NCBI GenBank assembly: GCA_020692325.1
Contig: JAIMKR010000005.1
Location: 72,795-136,794 of the forward strand
DNA length: 64,000 nucleotides
Direction: 5' to 3'
From: Desulfocurvus sp.
GTDB lineage: Bacteria; Desulfobacterota; Desulfovibrionia; Desulfovibrionales; Desulfovibrionaceae
Positions 26,789 through 34,856 of the stretch are shown here, one piece after another. The notes below the pieces were generated by a model that saw nothing but the letters and a program-made list of their open reading frames with translations, was not told the origin of the DNA and did no database searches. The translations under genes and the position numbers were made by a program. Positions within the stretch are counted from its first letter, which is position 1; every line of letters starts with the position of its first letter.

Positions 26789-27409
26789 CTACACGACGGT
26801 GAACGTCCGCGCCAGCTCTTCGAGGGGGATGGCGCCCACGCGCAGCACGCTGACGCGCCCGCCGCCGAGCAGGCGGATGAGCGTGGAGGGCGCGCCGCCG
26901 CCGGGGAGGGGCGGGGAGAGCAGGGCGGCGTCGGCCCCGGCCAGCAGGTCGGGGTCCAGCTGGGCGGGATCGGATGTGGCGGCGCGGCCGCTTTTGTTGG
27001 CGCTGGTGGCCACCAGCGCCTGACCTACCAACCGGCAGAGTTCACGAGCGGTGGGATGCGGGCTGATGCGCACGGACGTGTAGCCGCGCGCGTCGCGCAC
27101 GAATGCGGGCAGGTCCTCGCGCGTGCGGATCAGCACGGAGAGCGGACCGGGCCAGAAGCGCTCCACCAACGGCAAATCGGAGGGCAGTTCGGCCGCGATG
27201 CTCCGCAGCCCGTCCATGTCCGCCACGATGAGCGGAAAGGGCTTGTTCTCCGGCCGGCCCTTGAGGGCGGCCACGCGCGCGCAGGCATCGGCCGCGTCGG
27301 CCCGGCAGCCCAGGGCGTAGAGGGTCTCCGTGGGGTAGACCGCCACGCCGCCGCGCCGGACGGCATCGGCCGCGGCCATGAACTCGTCGTTTCGCTTGTC
27401 GCTTTTCAT
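26789..27409 (-). CDS. tsaC: Threonylcarbamoyl-AMP synthase (Sua5/YrdC family)
   Basis: It makes threonylcarbamoyl-adenylate from threonine, bicarbonate and ATP, the first step of the t6A37 modification in ANN-decoding tRNAs. The 206-residue protein is a single YrdC domain, with VAVYPTETLYALGCRA near residue 25, KGRPENKPFPLIV near 50, FWPGPLSVLI near 85 and ALVATSANKSG near 130. It lacks the C-terminal Sua5 domain, as expected for TsaC. It is the first clearly chromosomal housekeeping gene to the right of the accessory region. It is divergent from the glycosyltransferase gene. Confidence 0.92.
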   Translation of the reverse strand: MKSDKRNDEFMAAADAVRRGGVAVYPTETLYALGCRADAADACARVAALKGRPENKPFPLIVADMDGLRSIAAELPSDLPLVERFWPGPLSVLIRTREDLPAFVRDARGYTSVRISPHPTARELCRLVGQALVATSANKSGRAATSDPAQLDPDLLAGADAALLSPPLPGGGAPSTLIRLLGGGRVSVLRVGAIPLEELARTFTVV

Positions 27410-27470
27410 CCGTGTCCATATCGCCTATATCTGGGCGGTCGTCATGCATTCTCCCGGAAAGCGAGGAACC

Positions 27471-29126
27471 ATGCCGCCGCACTTCGGCGTCCCTGTCCCG
27501 TCCATAGCCCCGGCCGCCCTGGCTGACAAGCTCCGCGCCCTGCCCCAGTGGGGCATGGGAATGGAGGAGCCCGGGCTGGCGCGTTACCTCTCCCTGGCCG
27601 CACTCGGTTCGGGCGATTCCGAGCTCACGGTCTGCGGCGCGGGGCTGGCCTGCTGGTCCTGGCAGCGCGCGCCTTTCGATCCGACGCGCGCGGCGCTCGT
27701 CGGCAACGCCATGCCGGGCTCGTCCGCCGCGGCCTTCTGCGCCGCGTTGGACCGGCGCATGGCCTGTCCTGTCGACGCCGAGGGCCTTTCGGCGTTGCTC
27801 GCCTGCGGCGACGCCTCGCTCATCGTCCGCGTGCTGTTGCCGCGCCTGCGCGAGCCCTCGGGCTGCCTCACCTGGATGGCGCAGGCCTGGGACGGTCTGC
27901 TGCGCCTGGGCTCGGCCGATCTTGCGCGCGCGGCGTTGGAGGCCTGCCGCTGGCCTTCCGCCAGGTCGGTCCTGCGCGCCCGCCTGACGGCGGAGGCCGA
28001 ATTCCTCTACGGTTCGCCCGAGACGGCGCTCAAGGCCGTGGACGCCTTCATCGCCATCGACGCGGGCAAGGTCTTCGCCGCGTACGCAATGTACTTGCGC
28101 GCGCAGGTGTTGCTGCGCCTGGGCGAAAGACGGGCCGGGCTGTCCTTGCTGACCGAACTTTTCGCCGCCATGCCCTGGCACGTCAACCTGGGTCTCAAGC
28201 TGCACGCGCTCGCCGCGCCGCTTCCCGTGGCCCCGGCCGAGGCGGCCGGACGCGCCGTCATCCTCGTCTATTCATGGAACAAGGCGGAGCTTGCACGCCG
28301 CACCCTGGAGTCCCTGGCCGGCACGGACATGGCCGGCGCGCGCGTGCTGGCGCTGGACAACGGCAGCACGGACGGCACCGGCGCGGCCATGGAGTCCTGC
28401 CGCGGCCTCTTTTCCGAGGGGACCATGCGCGTGCTGCGCCTGCCGGTGAACATCGGCGCGCCGGCCGCGCGCAATTGGCTGCTGGCCCAGCCGGAGACGC
28501 TGGCCTCGGACTACGCCGTGTTCCTGGACGACGACGTGGTGTTGCCGGAGCGCTGGCTGCTGCGGTTGCTCGGCGCCTTGGAGGCCGATCCCGGCGCGGG
28601 TGCGGCGGGTTGCCGCATCGTCTCGGCCATGCCGCCGCCGTGCCTGCAATCGGCGGACTATCAGCTCTTCGCTCCGGCCGGGGAGCCGCGCACCTTCCGC
28701 GACCTGCCGGAAAACGTGGGCGTGTTCGACAACTGCGCCGGCGCGTTGGATATCGGCCTGTTCTCCTACGCGCGGCCGGCGACGCACGTCTCCGGCTGCT
28801 GCCACGCTCTGCGCACCGGCCTGGCGCGCTCCCTGGGCGGCTTCGACATCCGCTTCGGCCCCACGCAGTTCGACGACCTGGACCGCGACCTGACCAGCGC
28901 CGCCGCTGGGCATCCGGCGGTCTACGCCGGCGACGTGGCCGTGGCCCACGTGCAGCACTCCAGCCTGGCCAGAGCCAAAAGCGCCGCCGCCACCGGCCAG
29001 GTGCTGGGCAACAAGATCAAGCTGGAGGGCAAGCACGGGGGTGGGGAGATGGCCCGCCTGCACCACGCCGGACTGGCCGCCCTGTGGGACGACTTGGCCC
29101 GTAAGTGGCGCGAGCTTGGTTCGTGA
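27471..29126 (+). CDS. Family 2-type glycosyltransferase with N-terminal extension
   Basis: The C-terminal half is a GT-A (GT2-like) glycosyltransferase: AVILVYSWNKAELARRTLES, VLALDNGSTDGTG, NIGAPAARNWLL and the metal-binding AVFLDDDVVLP (DDD near residue 350), then a CCHALRTGLARSLGGFDIRFG acceptor-side region. The first 260 residues are an unassigned helical domain. I start at ATG 27471, preceded by GAGGAA, because the longer in-frame ORF would run back into the divergent tsaC gene. That gives 551 residues. The sugar and acceptor cannot be deduced; a cell-envelope or protein glycosylation role is likely. Confidence 0.8.
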   Translation: MPPHFGVPVPSIAPAALADKLRALPQWGMGMEEPGLARYLSLAALGSGDSELTVCGAGLACWSWQRAPFDPTRAALVGNAMPGSSAAAFCAALDRRMACPVDAEGLSALLACGDASLIVRVLLPRLREPSGCLTWMAQAWDGLLRLGSADLARAALEACRWPSARSVLRARLTAEAEFLYGSPETALKAVDAFIAIDAGKVFAAYAMYLRAQVLLRLGERRAGLSLLTELFAAMPWHVNLGLKLHALAAPLPVAPAEAAGRAVILVYSWNKAELARRTLESLAGTDMAGARVLALDNGSTDGTGAAMESCRGLFSEGTMRVLRLPVNIGAPAARNWLLAQPETLASDYAVFLDDDVVLPERWLLRLLGALEADPGAGAAGCRIVSAMPPPCLQSADYQLFAPAGEPRTFRDLPENVGVFDNCAGALDIGLFSYARPATHVSGCCHALRTGLARSLGGFDIRFGPTQFDDLDRDLTSAAAGHPAVYAGDVAVAHVQHSSLARAKSAAATGQVLGNKIKLEGKHGGGEMARLHHAGLAALWDDLARKWRELGS

Positions 29127-29167
29127 CGTCATTTGCATCCTCCCGCGTTTGTGCTAGATGGCAAGTC

Positions 29168-29680
29168 ATGAGAAACAGAACGCGCGCCCTCGTCATCGTC
29201 CGCGTCGTCGTGTTGCCGCTCATGTGCGCGCTGCTCTGGGGTTGCGCGCAGACGCCGCTCACCGTGCGCCACCTCCCGCGTGATCCCTGGTCGCTGGAGG
29301 AGCCACACTCCCTGCACACGCGTTTCATGCGTTTCGACTACCAAGTGATTCCCGTGGGCGATCGCGCCGGGGTCAAGGGCTGGGCCTACCTCGACGTGGG
29401 CAAACTGCCGCCCTGGGCCAGCTGGGTCGAGTCCGTGAGTCTTTCCGCCTATCTCTGCGATCCCGGCGGCCGCGTGGTGGCGGAGGACTCGCGCACCTTC
29501 CTCCCGCGCGAGGTCCGCGCCGACGAGGGCATCGGCTTCGAGTTCTCCCTGCGGCCGGAGACCTGGGGGAAAAAGCCCCTGTTCATCGCCTTCGGCTACC
29601 GGCTCGTCATCACCGAGGGTCGTGAGGCCAAGGGCGGGCGGGCGCCATTCTTCGCCAGCGAAGACGCGATGTCGAGGTGA
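29168..29680 (+). CDS. Hypothetical lipoprotein
   Basis: Starting at ATG 29168, the protein of about 170 residues opens with a basic MRNRTR, a hydrophobic stretch and a lipobox-like LLWGC (Cys near residue 26), so it is probably a lipid-anchored envelope protein. The rest is a compact domain with aromatic and charged residues (RFDYQVIPVGDRAGVKGWAY) that I do not recognise. It follows the glycosyltransferase gene by about 40 bases and may be co-transcribed. A longer ORF from GTG 29105 would add a non-signal N-terminus and overlap the upstream gene, so the ATG is preferred. Confidence 0.6.
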   Translation: MRNRTRALVIVRVVVLPLMCALLWGCAQTPLTVRHLPRDPWSLEEPHSLHTRFMRFDYQVIPVGDRAGVKGWAYLDVGKLPPWASWVESVSLSAYLCDPGGRVVAEDSRTFLPREVRADEGIGFEFSLRPETWGKKPLFIAFGYRLVITEGREAKGGRAPFFASEDAMSR

Positions 29681-30013
29681 GCGCCGCTGGTGCGGTGAGC
29701 CCATCTTCCTCGGCAGGAAAAGCGCGGGCGTGATCCGCCTCGCAGGCGCGCGGCGTTTGTCTCGATGGCGGCGTGGCGGGACGATTCCCTCCGCCGGAAG
29801 CCCGATCGTTCCCCTCCATATTTGGTCGACCGCCCCTGCGGCCGGACCGGTGTTGGCGTTTTTCTCGTCCGTATAGATGGAAGATGCTCCGATGGCGCAA
29901 ACTTATCGAAAAAAGCACACGGACGAGCTTGACACGCTGAACCCGGCGTCGGTAAAAATCGCCAGCGCGCCGCTGTGTCGCGTCGCGTCAACCAAATGGG
30001 AGAGGAGTCGGTC
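29681..30013. other. Intergenic region before the PA2779-type operon
   Basis: No gene is recognised in these 333 bases. A sigma70-like promoter can be proposed at TTGACA (29930-29935) with TAAAAA (29954-29959) and an 18-base spacer, which would drive the PA2779-type gene about 55 bases downstream. Nothing else with clear structure is seen. Confidence 0.4.
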
Positions 30014-30415
30014 ATGCAGTCGATTTTCAATTCGCGCGTGCTGCGCTGGACGGCGCTGGTGCTCGTCCTGACGTTCACCAATTGGATATCCTTCACGCCC
30101 AGGGCCGAGGCGGCGCTGGTGCCCACGGCCATGAGCATGGTCTCCGAAGCGCGCGCGTCCGATCTGGCCTCCGTGCAGCGGGTTCTGGAGAACAAGGCGG
30201 TCAAGGCGCGTCTGTCCGCCCTGGGCTACAGCGACGCCGAGATCAAGGCCAAAGTCTCCATGCTGTCGGATTCCGAGCTGCACAAGCTCTCCACGCAGCT
30301 GGATTCGCTGGACGCCGGCGGCGACGGCGTGGGCCTCATCATCGGCTTGCTGGTGATCGTGCTGCTCATCGTCGTCATCGTGAAGGTGGCGGACAAGACC
30401 ATCTCCATCCGGTAA
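30014..30415 (+). CDS. PA2779 family protein
   Basis: The 133-residue protein has a signal peptide (about residues 1-33, ending near PRAEAAL), a central helical part with VQRVLENKAVKARLSALGYS and ELHKLSTQLDSLDAGG, and a C-terminal transmembrane helix, GVGLIIGLLVIVLLIVVIVK. That layout fits PA2779 proteins, which occur beside PA2778-type peptidases. I take ATG 30014, preceded by GAGAGGAG, over the upstream GTG. The stop is one base before the next start, so the genes are surely co-transcribed. Function is unknown; it is presumably exposed at the cytoplasmic membrane. Confidence 0.82.
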   Translation: MQSIFNSRVLRWTALVLVLTFTNWISFTPRAEAALVPTAMSMVSEARASDLASVQRVLENKAVKARLSALGYSDAEIKAKVSMLSDSELHKLSTQLDSLDAGGDGVGLIIGLLVIVLLIVVIVKVADKTISIR

Positions 30416-30416
30416 C

Positions 30417-31010
30417 ATGCGCCCGCAGGCGCATCCGGTTCGGACGCTGCTGAACGTCCTCCTCGCGTGCTGCTGCGCGGGCGTCCTGTGCGCCTGCGCG
30501 GCGGCCGCGCCGGAGGGCTTCGTTCCGCCTCCGGGCGGGCGGATGCTGACGGGCGTGCCCTTTCACCCGCAGGAGGATCACCAGTGCGGGCCGGCCTCGC
30601 TGGCCATGGTGCTGAATTTCCTGGGCGACCCGGCGAGCCCGGACGACATCGCGGCGGCCATCTACCGCCCGGGGCTGCGTGGCACGGTGAGCCTTGATCT
30701 GGCTCTGTATCCGCGCACGCGGGGCTTCTTCACGCGCTTTTTCCGTGGAACGGCGGCCGACGTGGCTGCGGAGATCGACGCCGGCCGGCCGCTGCTCGTC
30801 ATGATCGATTACGGCTTCGGCGGCGTGCATGTTTTCCATTACATGGTTGTCACCGGCTACGACGCCGAGGGAATCCGCGTGAATTCCGGCCGCGACCGCG
30901 ATCAGCGCGTGTCCTGGGGGCGTTTTCTTTCACTGTGGTCCGGCGCGGACGACTGGGGGCTTTCGGTGACGCGCAAGGCATCCGCCCCGGCCGGGCCGGA
31001 GGCCCGCTGA
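30417..31010 (+). CDS. PA2778 family C39-like cysteine peptidase, lipoprotein
   Basis: The 197-residue protein has a signal sequence with a lipobox (VLCAC, Cys near residue 27) and a C39-like papain-fold domain: HQCGPASLAMVLNFLG (catalytic Cys near residue 56), HVFHYMVVTGYD (His near residue 141) and VNSGRDRD where an Asn/Asp is expected. The substrate is unknown. PA2778 proteins often carry C-terminal TPRs; here the repeats are in a separate gene that overlaps by one base. It is co-transcribed with the PA2779-type gene, which suggests an envelope complex. Confidence 0.85.
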   Translation: MRPQAHPVRTLLNVLLACCCAGVLCACAAAAPEGFVPPPGGRMLTGVPFHPQEDHQCGPASLAMVLNFLGDPASPDDIAAAIYRPGLRGTVSLDLALYPRTRGFFTRFFRGTAADVAAEIDAGRPLLVMIDYGFGGVHVFHYMVVTGYDAEGIRVNSGRDRDQRVSWGRFLSLWSGADDWGLSVTRKASAPAGPEAR

Positions 31011-31468
31011 TGCGCCGCGCGCTGTGCGCCCTGGTCCTGGCGGCGTTCTGCTGCGCCGGTTGCGCTCTGCCGAGGGTCGCCATCCTCGACGATCCGCTTT
31101 CGCCCGAGGAGCATCTCAAGCTCGGCATGGCCTACGAGGCCAAGGAGCCCGAGCGCGCGCTGGAGGAGTACCGCCATGCCGCGCGCAAGATTCCCCTGGC
31201 GCACCTGTATCTGGGCAACACGCTGTTCGGATTGAAGCGCCTGAAGGAGGCCGAGGCCGAGTACCGCGAGGCCGCGCGGCTGATGCCCGACAACGCGGAG
31301 GCGCTGAACAACCTCGCCTGGGCGTTGCTGACGCGCGGCGGCTCCCTGCCCGAGGCCGAGGAGCTGGCGCGCAAGGCCGTCGCCCTCGATCCCAAGCGTC
31401 CGGCCTTTGTCGACACGCTCGCGGCCGTGCGGGCGGCGCGCGCCAGAATCAACGCGGGCGGGAAATAG
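31010..31468 (+). CDS. TPR-repeat lipoprotein
   Basis: ATG 31010 overlaps the stop of the peptidase gene by one base. The 152-residue product has a short signal peptide with lipobox CCAGC near residue 16 and then about three TPR units: HLKLGMAYEAKEPERALEEY, LYLGNTLFGLKRLKEAEAEY and ALNNLAWALLTRGGSLPEAE. TPRs bind protein partners, so it probably works with the PA2778 peptidase. It looks like the TPR half of the usual single-chain PA2778 protein encoded separately. Confidence 0.82.
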   Translation: MRRALCALVLAAFCCAGCALPRVAILDDPLSPEEHLKLGMAYEAKEPERALEEYRHAARKIPLAHLYLGNTLFGLKRLKEAEAEYREAARLMPDNAEALNNLAWALLTRGGSLPEAEELARKAVALDPKRPAFVDTLAAVRAARARINAGGK

Positions 31469-31477
31469 CCGGCCCCG

Positions 31478-32230
31478 CTACGTCAGCGCCACCAGCTCCA
31501 TCTTTCCCCACACCGCGAGTTTGCCGTCCACCTGGGCGAACACGCCTTCCAGACCGAGGGGCGCGAACCGCCGCGCCCGTTCGAGCACGAGGTCCAGATC
31601 GCGCGCGTCGTCGATGAGGTTGGCCAGCGCCGTGGCCGCCGCGTCGGCGAAGGGGCCGCTTTTCGACCGCACCACCACGAGCTCCCCCCTGCCCAGACTG
31701 AGCGACGGACCGATGGTGGCCGAGGAGGCGCACAGGCTCACCGGAAAGTCGGATTTTTCCAGCCGCAGCCCAAGCCGCGCGCCGGACTTTGGATCGCCGA
31801 GCAGGGCGGCCACGCGCTCGCGGGTGGAGTGCATGTAGATGTCGCCGCCGTTCTCCACGATGATGTCCGGGCTTTCGGAGACGAAACGGTCGGCCACGAA
31901 CTGGGCGAAGGCCCCGGCCACGGCGGCCATGGGGCCGACGTTCACGGCGTTCGCGGCGCGGACCATGGCATGGGCGATCTCGGGCGCGCCTTCCGGCGGC
32001 GGCGGCACGGGGGTCAGACTTTCGGCGAACCCCGGGGTGAGCAGCATGTAGCTTTTGAGGCCGCCGCGCAGCTCCCGCACATGGTCGAGCATGGGCGTGG
32101 AGAGGTCGCGCCGGGCGGTGACGAAGAGGTCCGTTTGCTCCAGCACCACCTGGAAGGTGGTCTCGCCCTCGTGGGGGCGGATGGTCTCGCGGTAGGCGCG
32201 ACGGGGTGAAAGGAACGCTTGCTTCGCCAT
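31478..32230 (-). CDS. UPF0280 family protein (ApbE-like)
   Basis: The 250-residue protein matches UPF0280: it starts FLSPRRAYRETIRPHEGETT, with NVGPMAAVAGAFAQFVADRF near residue 97, IIVENGGDIYMHS near 120 and SLCASSATIGPSLSLGRGEL near 165. Members are related to the flavin transferase ApbE, but no activity is proven for them. It converges on the TPR gene, ending 9 bases after that gene's stop on the opposite strand, and is divergent from rpmH. The family is sure, the role is not. Confidence 0.88.
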   Translation of the reverse strand: MAKQAFLSPRRAYRETIRPHEGETTFQVVLEQTDLFVTARRDLSTPMLDHVRELRGGLKSYMLLTPGFAESLTPVPPPPEGAPEIAHAMVRAANAVNVGPMAAVAGAFAQFVADRFVSESPDIIVENGGDIYMHSTRERVAALLGDPKSGARLGLRLEKSDFPVSLCASSATIGPSLSLGRGELVVVRSKSGPFADAAATALANLIDDARDLDLVLERARRFAPLGLEGVFAQVDGKLAVWGKMELVALT

Positions 32231-32302
32231 GCGTTAAAGGGTACCAGAACGGACGAGAAGCGCAAATGGCCGCGCGCCCCGGGAATGGTCCCGGAACGTG
32301 GC

Positions 32303-32331
32303 TTGACGCGCACTTGTTTCATGCCTATAAA
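32303..32331 (+). promoter_or_regulatory. Sigma70-type promoter for rpmH
   Basis: TTGACG (32303-32308) and TATAAA (32326-32331) are separated by 17 bases, close to the ideal sigma70 arrangement, and stand about 50 bases before the rpmH ATG. It should drive the rpmH-rnpA-yidD-yidC-jag run. Read from sequence, not tested. Confidence 0.75.
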
Positions 32332-32381
32332 GCTTGGTTCCGCGTCGTCGGAAAACGAAATCATCTCGCAGGAGAAAGCAT

Positions 32382-32519
32382 ATGAGCAAACGCACTTTTC
32401 AGCCTCACAAGACCAGACGCAAGCGCACCAATGGTTTTTTGGTGCGCTCCCGCACCAAGAACGGCCAAGCCGTCATTCGCCGCCGTCGCCAGAAGGGGCG
32501 CAAGAGATTAGGCTGCTAG
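32382..32519 (+). CDS. rpmH: 50S ribosomal protein L34
   Basis: The 45-residue basic protein [20 protein letters not shown] followed by [20 protein letters not shown] is a classic L34. AGGAG precedes the ATG. It is the first gene of the conserved cluster rpmH-rnpA-yidD-yidC-jag-mnmE, which couples ribosome, RNase P and membrane-protein insertion genes. Its last codons overlap the presumed start of rnpA, whose start codon is unusual. Confidence 0.98.
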   Translation: MSKRTFQPHKTRRKRTNGFLVRSRTKNGQAVIRRRRQKGRKRLGC

Positions 32520-32902
32520 ACTGGCCCAAGGGTCGCCGCCTGCTCAAAAGCCGGTGCTTCGGCGTCTGCTACGACCATGGCCGCAAACTCTACACCCGCC
32601 GCTTCGTGCTCTTCGTTTTGCGACGGGAGGACGACGTAGCGGGCTTCCGGTTGGGGCTCACGGTCAGCCGCAAGGTCGGGTCGTCGGTGGTGCGCAACCG
32701 CGTGCGGCGCGTGGTGCGCGAATTCTTCAGGCTGCACCAGGCCATGATCGAACAAGCCTTGGACATTGTCGTTGTTCCCAAGCGGAGCCTGGATCCGAAG
32801 AGCATCGACATGGCCCTGGTGGAACAGGAGTTTCTTCCCGTGCTCTCCCGGTTGGCCCGGGAGGGCGCGGGCGGAACGGCCGACACGAGGTCTCCATGCT
32901 GA
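32507..32902 (+). CDS. rnpA: Ribonuclease P protein component
   Basis: RnpA helps the RNase P RNA cleave 5' leaders from tRNA precursors. The sequence has the family start [22 protein letters not shown], the [19 protein letters not shown] segment and the RNR-type motif [14 protein letters not shown] near residue 65. No ATG, GTG or TTG exists in frame near the expected start. The possibilities are ATT 32507 or CTG 32513, both inside rpmH, or a far upstream start that would add unrelated residues. I give the ATT position; the exact start is uncertain. It ends overlapping yidD by a few bases. Confidence 0.88.
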   Translation: MRLLDWPKGRRLLKSRCFGVCYDHGRKLYTRRFVLFVLRREDDVAGFRLGLTVSRKVGSSVVRNRVRRVVREFFRLHQAMIEQALDIVVVPKRSLDPKSIDMALVEQEFLPVLSRLAREGAGGTADTRSPC

Positions 32903-33180
32903 GAGGTACGCGCGCGGTGGGGCGCGGACTTGCGCAATCCGTTCTGCTGGCGCTGATTTGGCTTTACCAGAGATTTTTGTCCCCCATCTTCGCGGGTTCT
33001 TGCCGTTTTGAGCCCTCCTGTTCGGAGTACGCCCGGCGGGCCGTGCTGCTGCATGGCCCGCTGCGCGGCGGCCTTTTGGCCGTGTGGCGCCTTTTGCGTT
33101 GCCAGCCATTGTGTCGCGGAGGGTACGACCCCGTGCCCGTGGGCATCTCCGTAAACGTTTCAGACCCCCACGCGAGCTGA
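32896..33180 (+). CDS. yidD: Membrane protein insertion efficiency factor YidD
   Basis: YidD is a small membrane-associated protein that aids insertion through YidC. The 94-residue sequence shows the family core: LIWLYQRFLSPIFAGSCRFE, PSCSEYARRAVLLHGPLRGG and WRLLRCQPLCRGGYDPVP with the conserved cysteines. ATG 32896 overlaps the rnpA stop, which favours coupling. yidC begins just after its stop. The start is set by the overlap and family length. Confidence 0.95.
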   Translation: MLRGTRAVGRGLAQSVLLALIWLYQRFLSPIFAGSCRFEPSCSEYARRAVLLHGPLRGGLLAVWRLLRCQPLCRGGYDPVPVGISVNVSDPHAS

Positions 33181-33182
33181 CA

Positions 33183-34814
33183 ATGGACACCAAACGCCTC
33201 ATCGCAGCCCTGACTCTTTCCCTCATCATTCTCATTGGCTGGAGCTATCTCTTCCCGCCCGAGGCCCCCAAGACGACGCCGGCCCAGCAGGCCAACACCA
33301 CCCAACAGAACGCCACGCCGCAGGCGACGGCTCCGGCTCCCGTCGCGGCCGTCGATGCGGCTTCCGCGACCCTGACCGGACGGCCCATCACCGTGGTCAC
33401 CCCGCTCTTCACCGCCCGCTTCAACACTCAGGGCGGCGTGCTTGAGAGCTTCGTGCTCAAAAAGTATCACGAGACCATCGCCGAGGACTCCCCGCTCATC
33501 GACCTCGTGGGCCAGGGCGCTCGCGACAAGGCCTCGCTGGGGCTGATGATTCTGCCCCAGGGCGGCGAGGTGCACACCTGGAACGCGCCGAACTGGACCT
33601 GCGACGCGACCGACGTGAACCTCCAGGATGGTCAGAAGACCATTCTCGTGTTCCATGGCGCGGCCGCCGGCCTCAACATCGAGCGGCGTCTCACCGTCTC
33701 GGCCGATTCCTACCTTGTCACCGAGCAGACCACCCTGACCAACGTGGGCGGCACGCCGGTGAATGGGCACGTGGCCTACAACGTCGCCACCGCCGGGCTC
33801 TCCCCCAAGGGCGAGGACAAGTACAACCCCACCCGTGTGGCCTTCGGCCGCGTGAAGGGCGGTTTCGAGGACTTCACCAGCCACGACGATTTGGCCAAGA
33901 AGGGCGCCGCCAGCGAGGGGGCCGTGAACTGGGCCGCCGTGGAAAGCAACTATTTCCTGTTCGCAGTGCTGCCCGGGCAGTCCGGCGCGCTTGGTCGCGG
34001 ACTGATGAAGGACGGCACGTTCCACGTGGCCGCCAGCATGGCCGCCAACATCGCGCCCGGCCAGACCACTGTGGTCAAGACCAGCTACTACATGGGACCG
34101 GCCGATCGCGGTATTCTGTCCGACATGCCGAACAAGCTGGAGCAGGCCGTCGATTTCGGTTGGTTCCACATCATCGCCGTGCCTTTGCTTAAGGTTTTGG
34201 ATATATTCTACAAGGTGGTGCACAACTATGGCATCGCCATCATCCTGCTCACCCTGCTTATCAAGCTCATCTTCTGGCCCCTTTCGCAGAAGAGCTACCG
34301 CAGCATGGAGCAGATGAAGCGCATTCAGCCCATGATCCAGAAGCTGCGCGAAAAGTACGCCGACGACAAGGAAGCCATGAACAAGGAAATCATGGCGCTT
34401 TACAAGACGTACAAGGTCAATCCGGCCGGCGGCTGCCTGCCCATGATCGTGCAGATTCCCGTGTTCTTCGGCCTGTACAAGGCGCTGCTCGGCAGCATCG
34501 AGCTGCGGCACGCCGCGTTCATCACGCATCTGCCATTCACGAATCTCGTCTGGTTGGCCGACCTCTCGGCCAAGGACCCCTACTACATCACCCCCCTCAT
34601 CATGGGGGCCACCATGTTCCTCCAGCAGAAGATGACCCCGACCGGAGGCGATCCCACGCAGGCCAAGATCATGCTGATCATGCCCGTGGTGTTTACCTTC
34701 CTGTTCCTGAACTTCCCCTCCGGGCTCGTCGTCTACTGGCTGGTGAACAACGTCCTGTCCATCACCCAGCAGTGGTGGATGATGCGCGGCAGCAAGAAGA
34801 AGGCGGCGGCGTAA
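33183..34814 (+). CDS. yidC: Membrane protein insertase YidC
   Basis: YidC inserts and folds inner-membrane proteins alone or with SecYEG. The 543-residue protein has an N-terminal membrane anchor (LIAALTLSLIILIGWSYLF), a Thr/Ala/Gln-rich linker, a periplasmic beta domain (about 60-340) and the conserved C-terminal core of five membrane helices: HNYGIAIILLTLLIKLIFWP, SQKSYRSMEQMKRIQPMIQK and GCLPMIVQIPVFFGLYKALL. The large periplasmic domain is the Gram-negative type. ATG 33183 lies two bases after the yidD stop. Confidence 0.97.
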   Translation: MDTKRLIAALTLSLIILIGWSYLFPPEAPKTTPAQQANTTQQNATPQATAPAPVAAVDAASATLTGRPITVVTPLFTARFNTQGGVLESFVLKKYHETIAEDSPLIDLVGQGARDKASLGLMILPQGGEVHTWNAPNWTCDATDVNLQDGQKTILVFHGAAAGLNIERRLTVSADSYLVTEQTTLTNVGGTPVNGHVAYNVATAGLSPKGEDKYNPTRVAFGRVKGGFEDFTSHDDLAKKGAASEGAVNWAAVESNYFLFAVLPGQSGALGRGLMKDGTFHVAASMAANIAPGQTTVVKTSYYMGPADRGILSDMPNKLEQAVDFGWFHIIAVPLLKVLDIFYKVVHNYGIAIILLTLLIKLIFWPLSQKSYRSMEQMKRIQPMIQKLREKYADDKEAMNKEIMALYKTYKVNPAGGCLPMIVQIPVFFGLYKALLGSIELRHAAFITHLPFTNLVWLADLSAKDPYYITPLIMGATMFLQQKMTPTGGDPTQAKIMLIMPVVFTFLFLNFPSGLVVYWLVNNVLSITQQWWMMRGSKKKAAA

Positions 34815-34856
34815 CGGGCGGACGGTGCGAAACCGCTGCTGGGAGGATGACTACCC

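Noticed and set aside
30417..30453. Extension of the frame that overlaps the PA2779 gene end
   Set aside because: The 30082-30453 frame has no domain and is a shifted reading of PA2779 and PA2778 coding DNA.
30375..30839. Minus-strand gene opposite the PA2778 peptidase
   Set aside because: No motif, no ribosome-binding site, and the opposite strand has clear catalytic Cys and His motifs.
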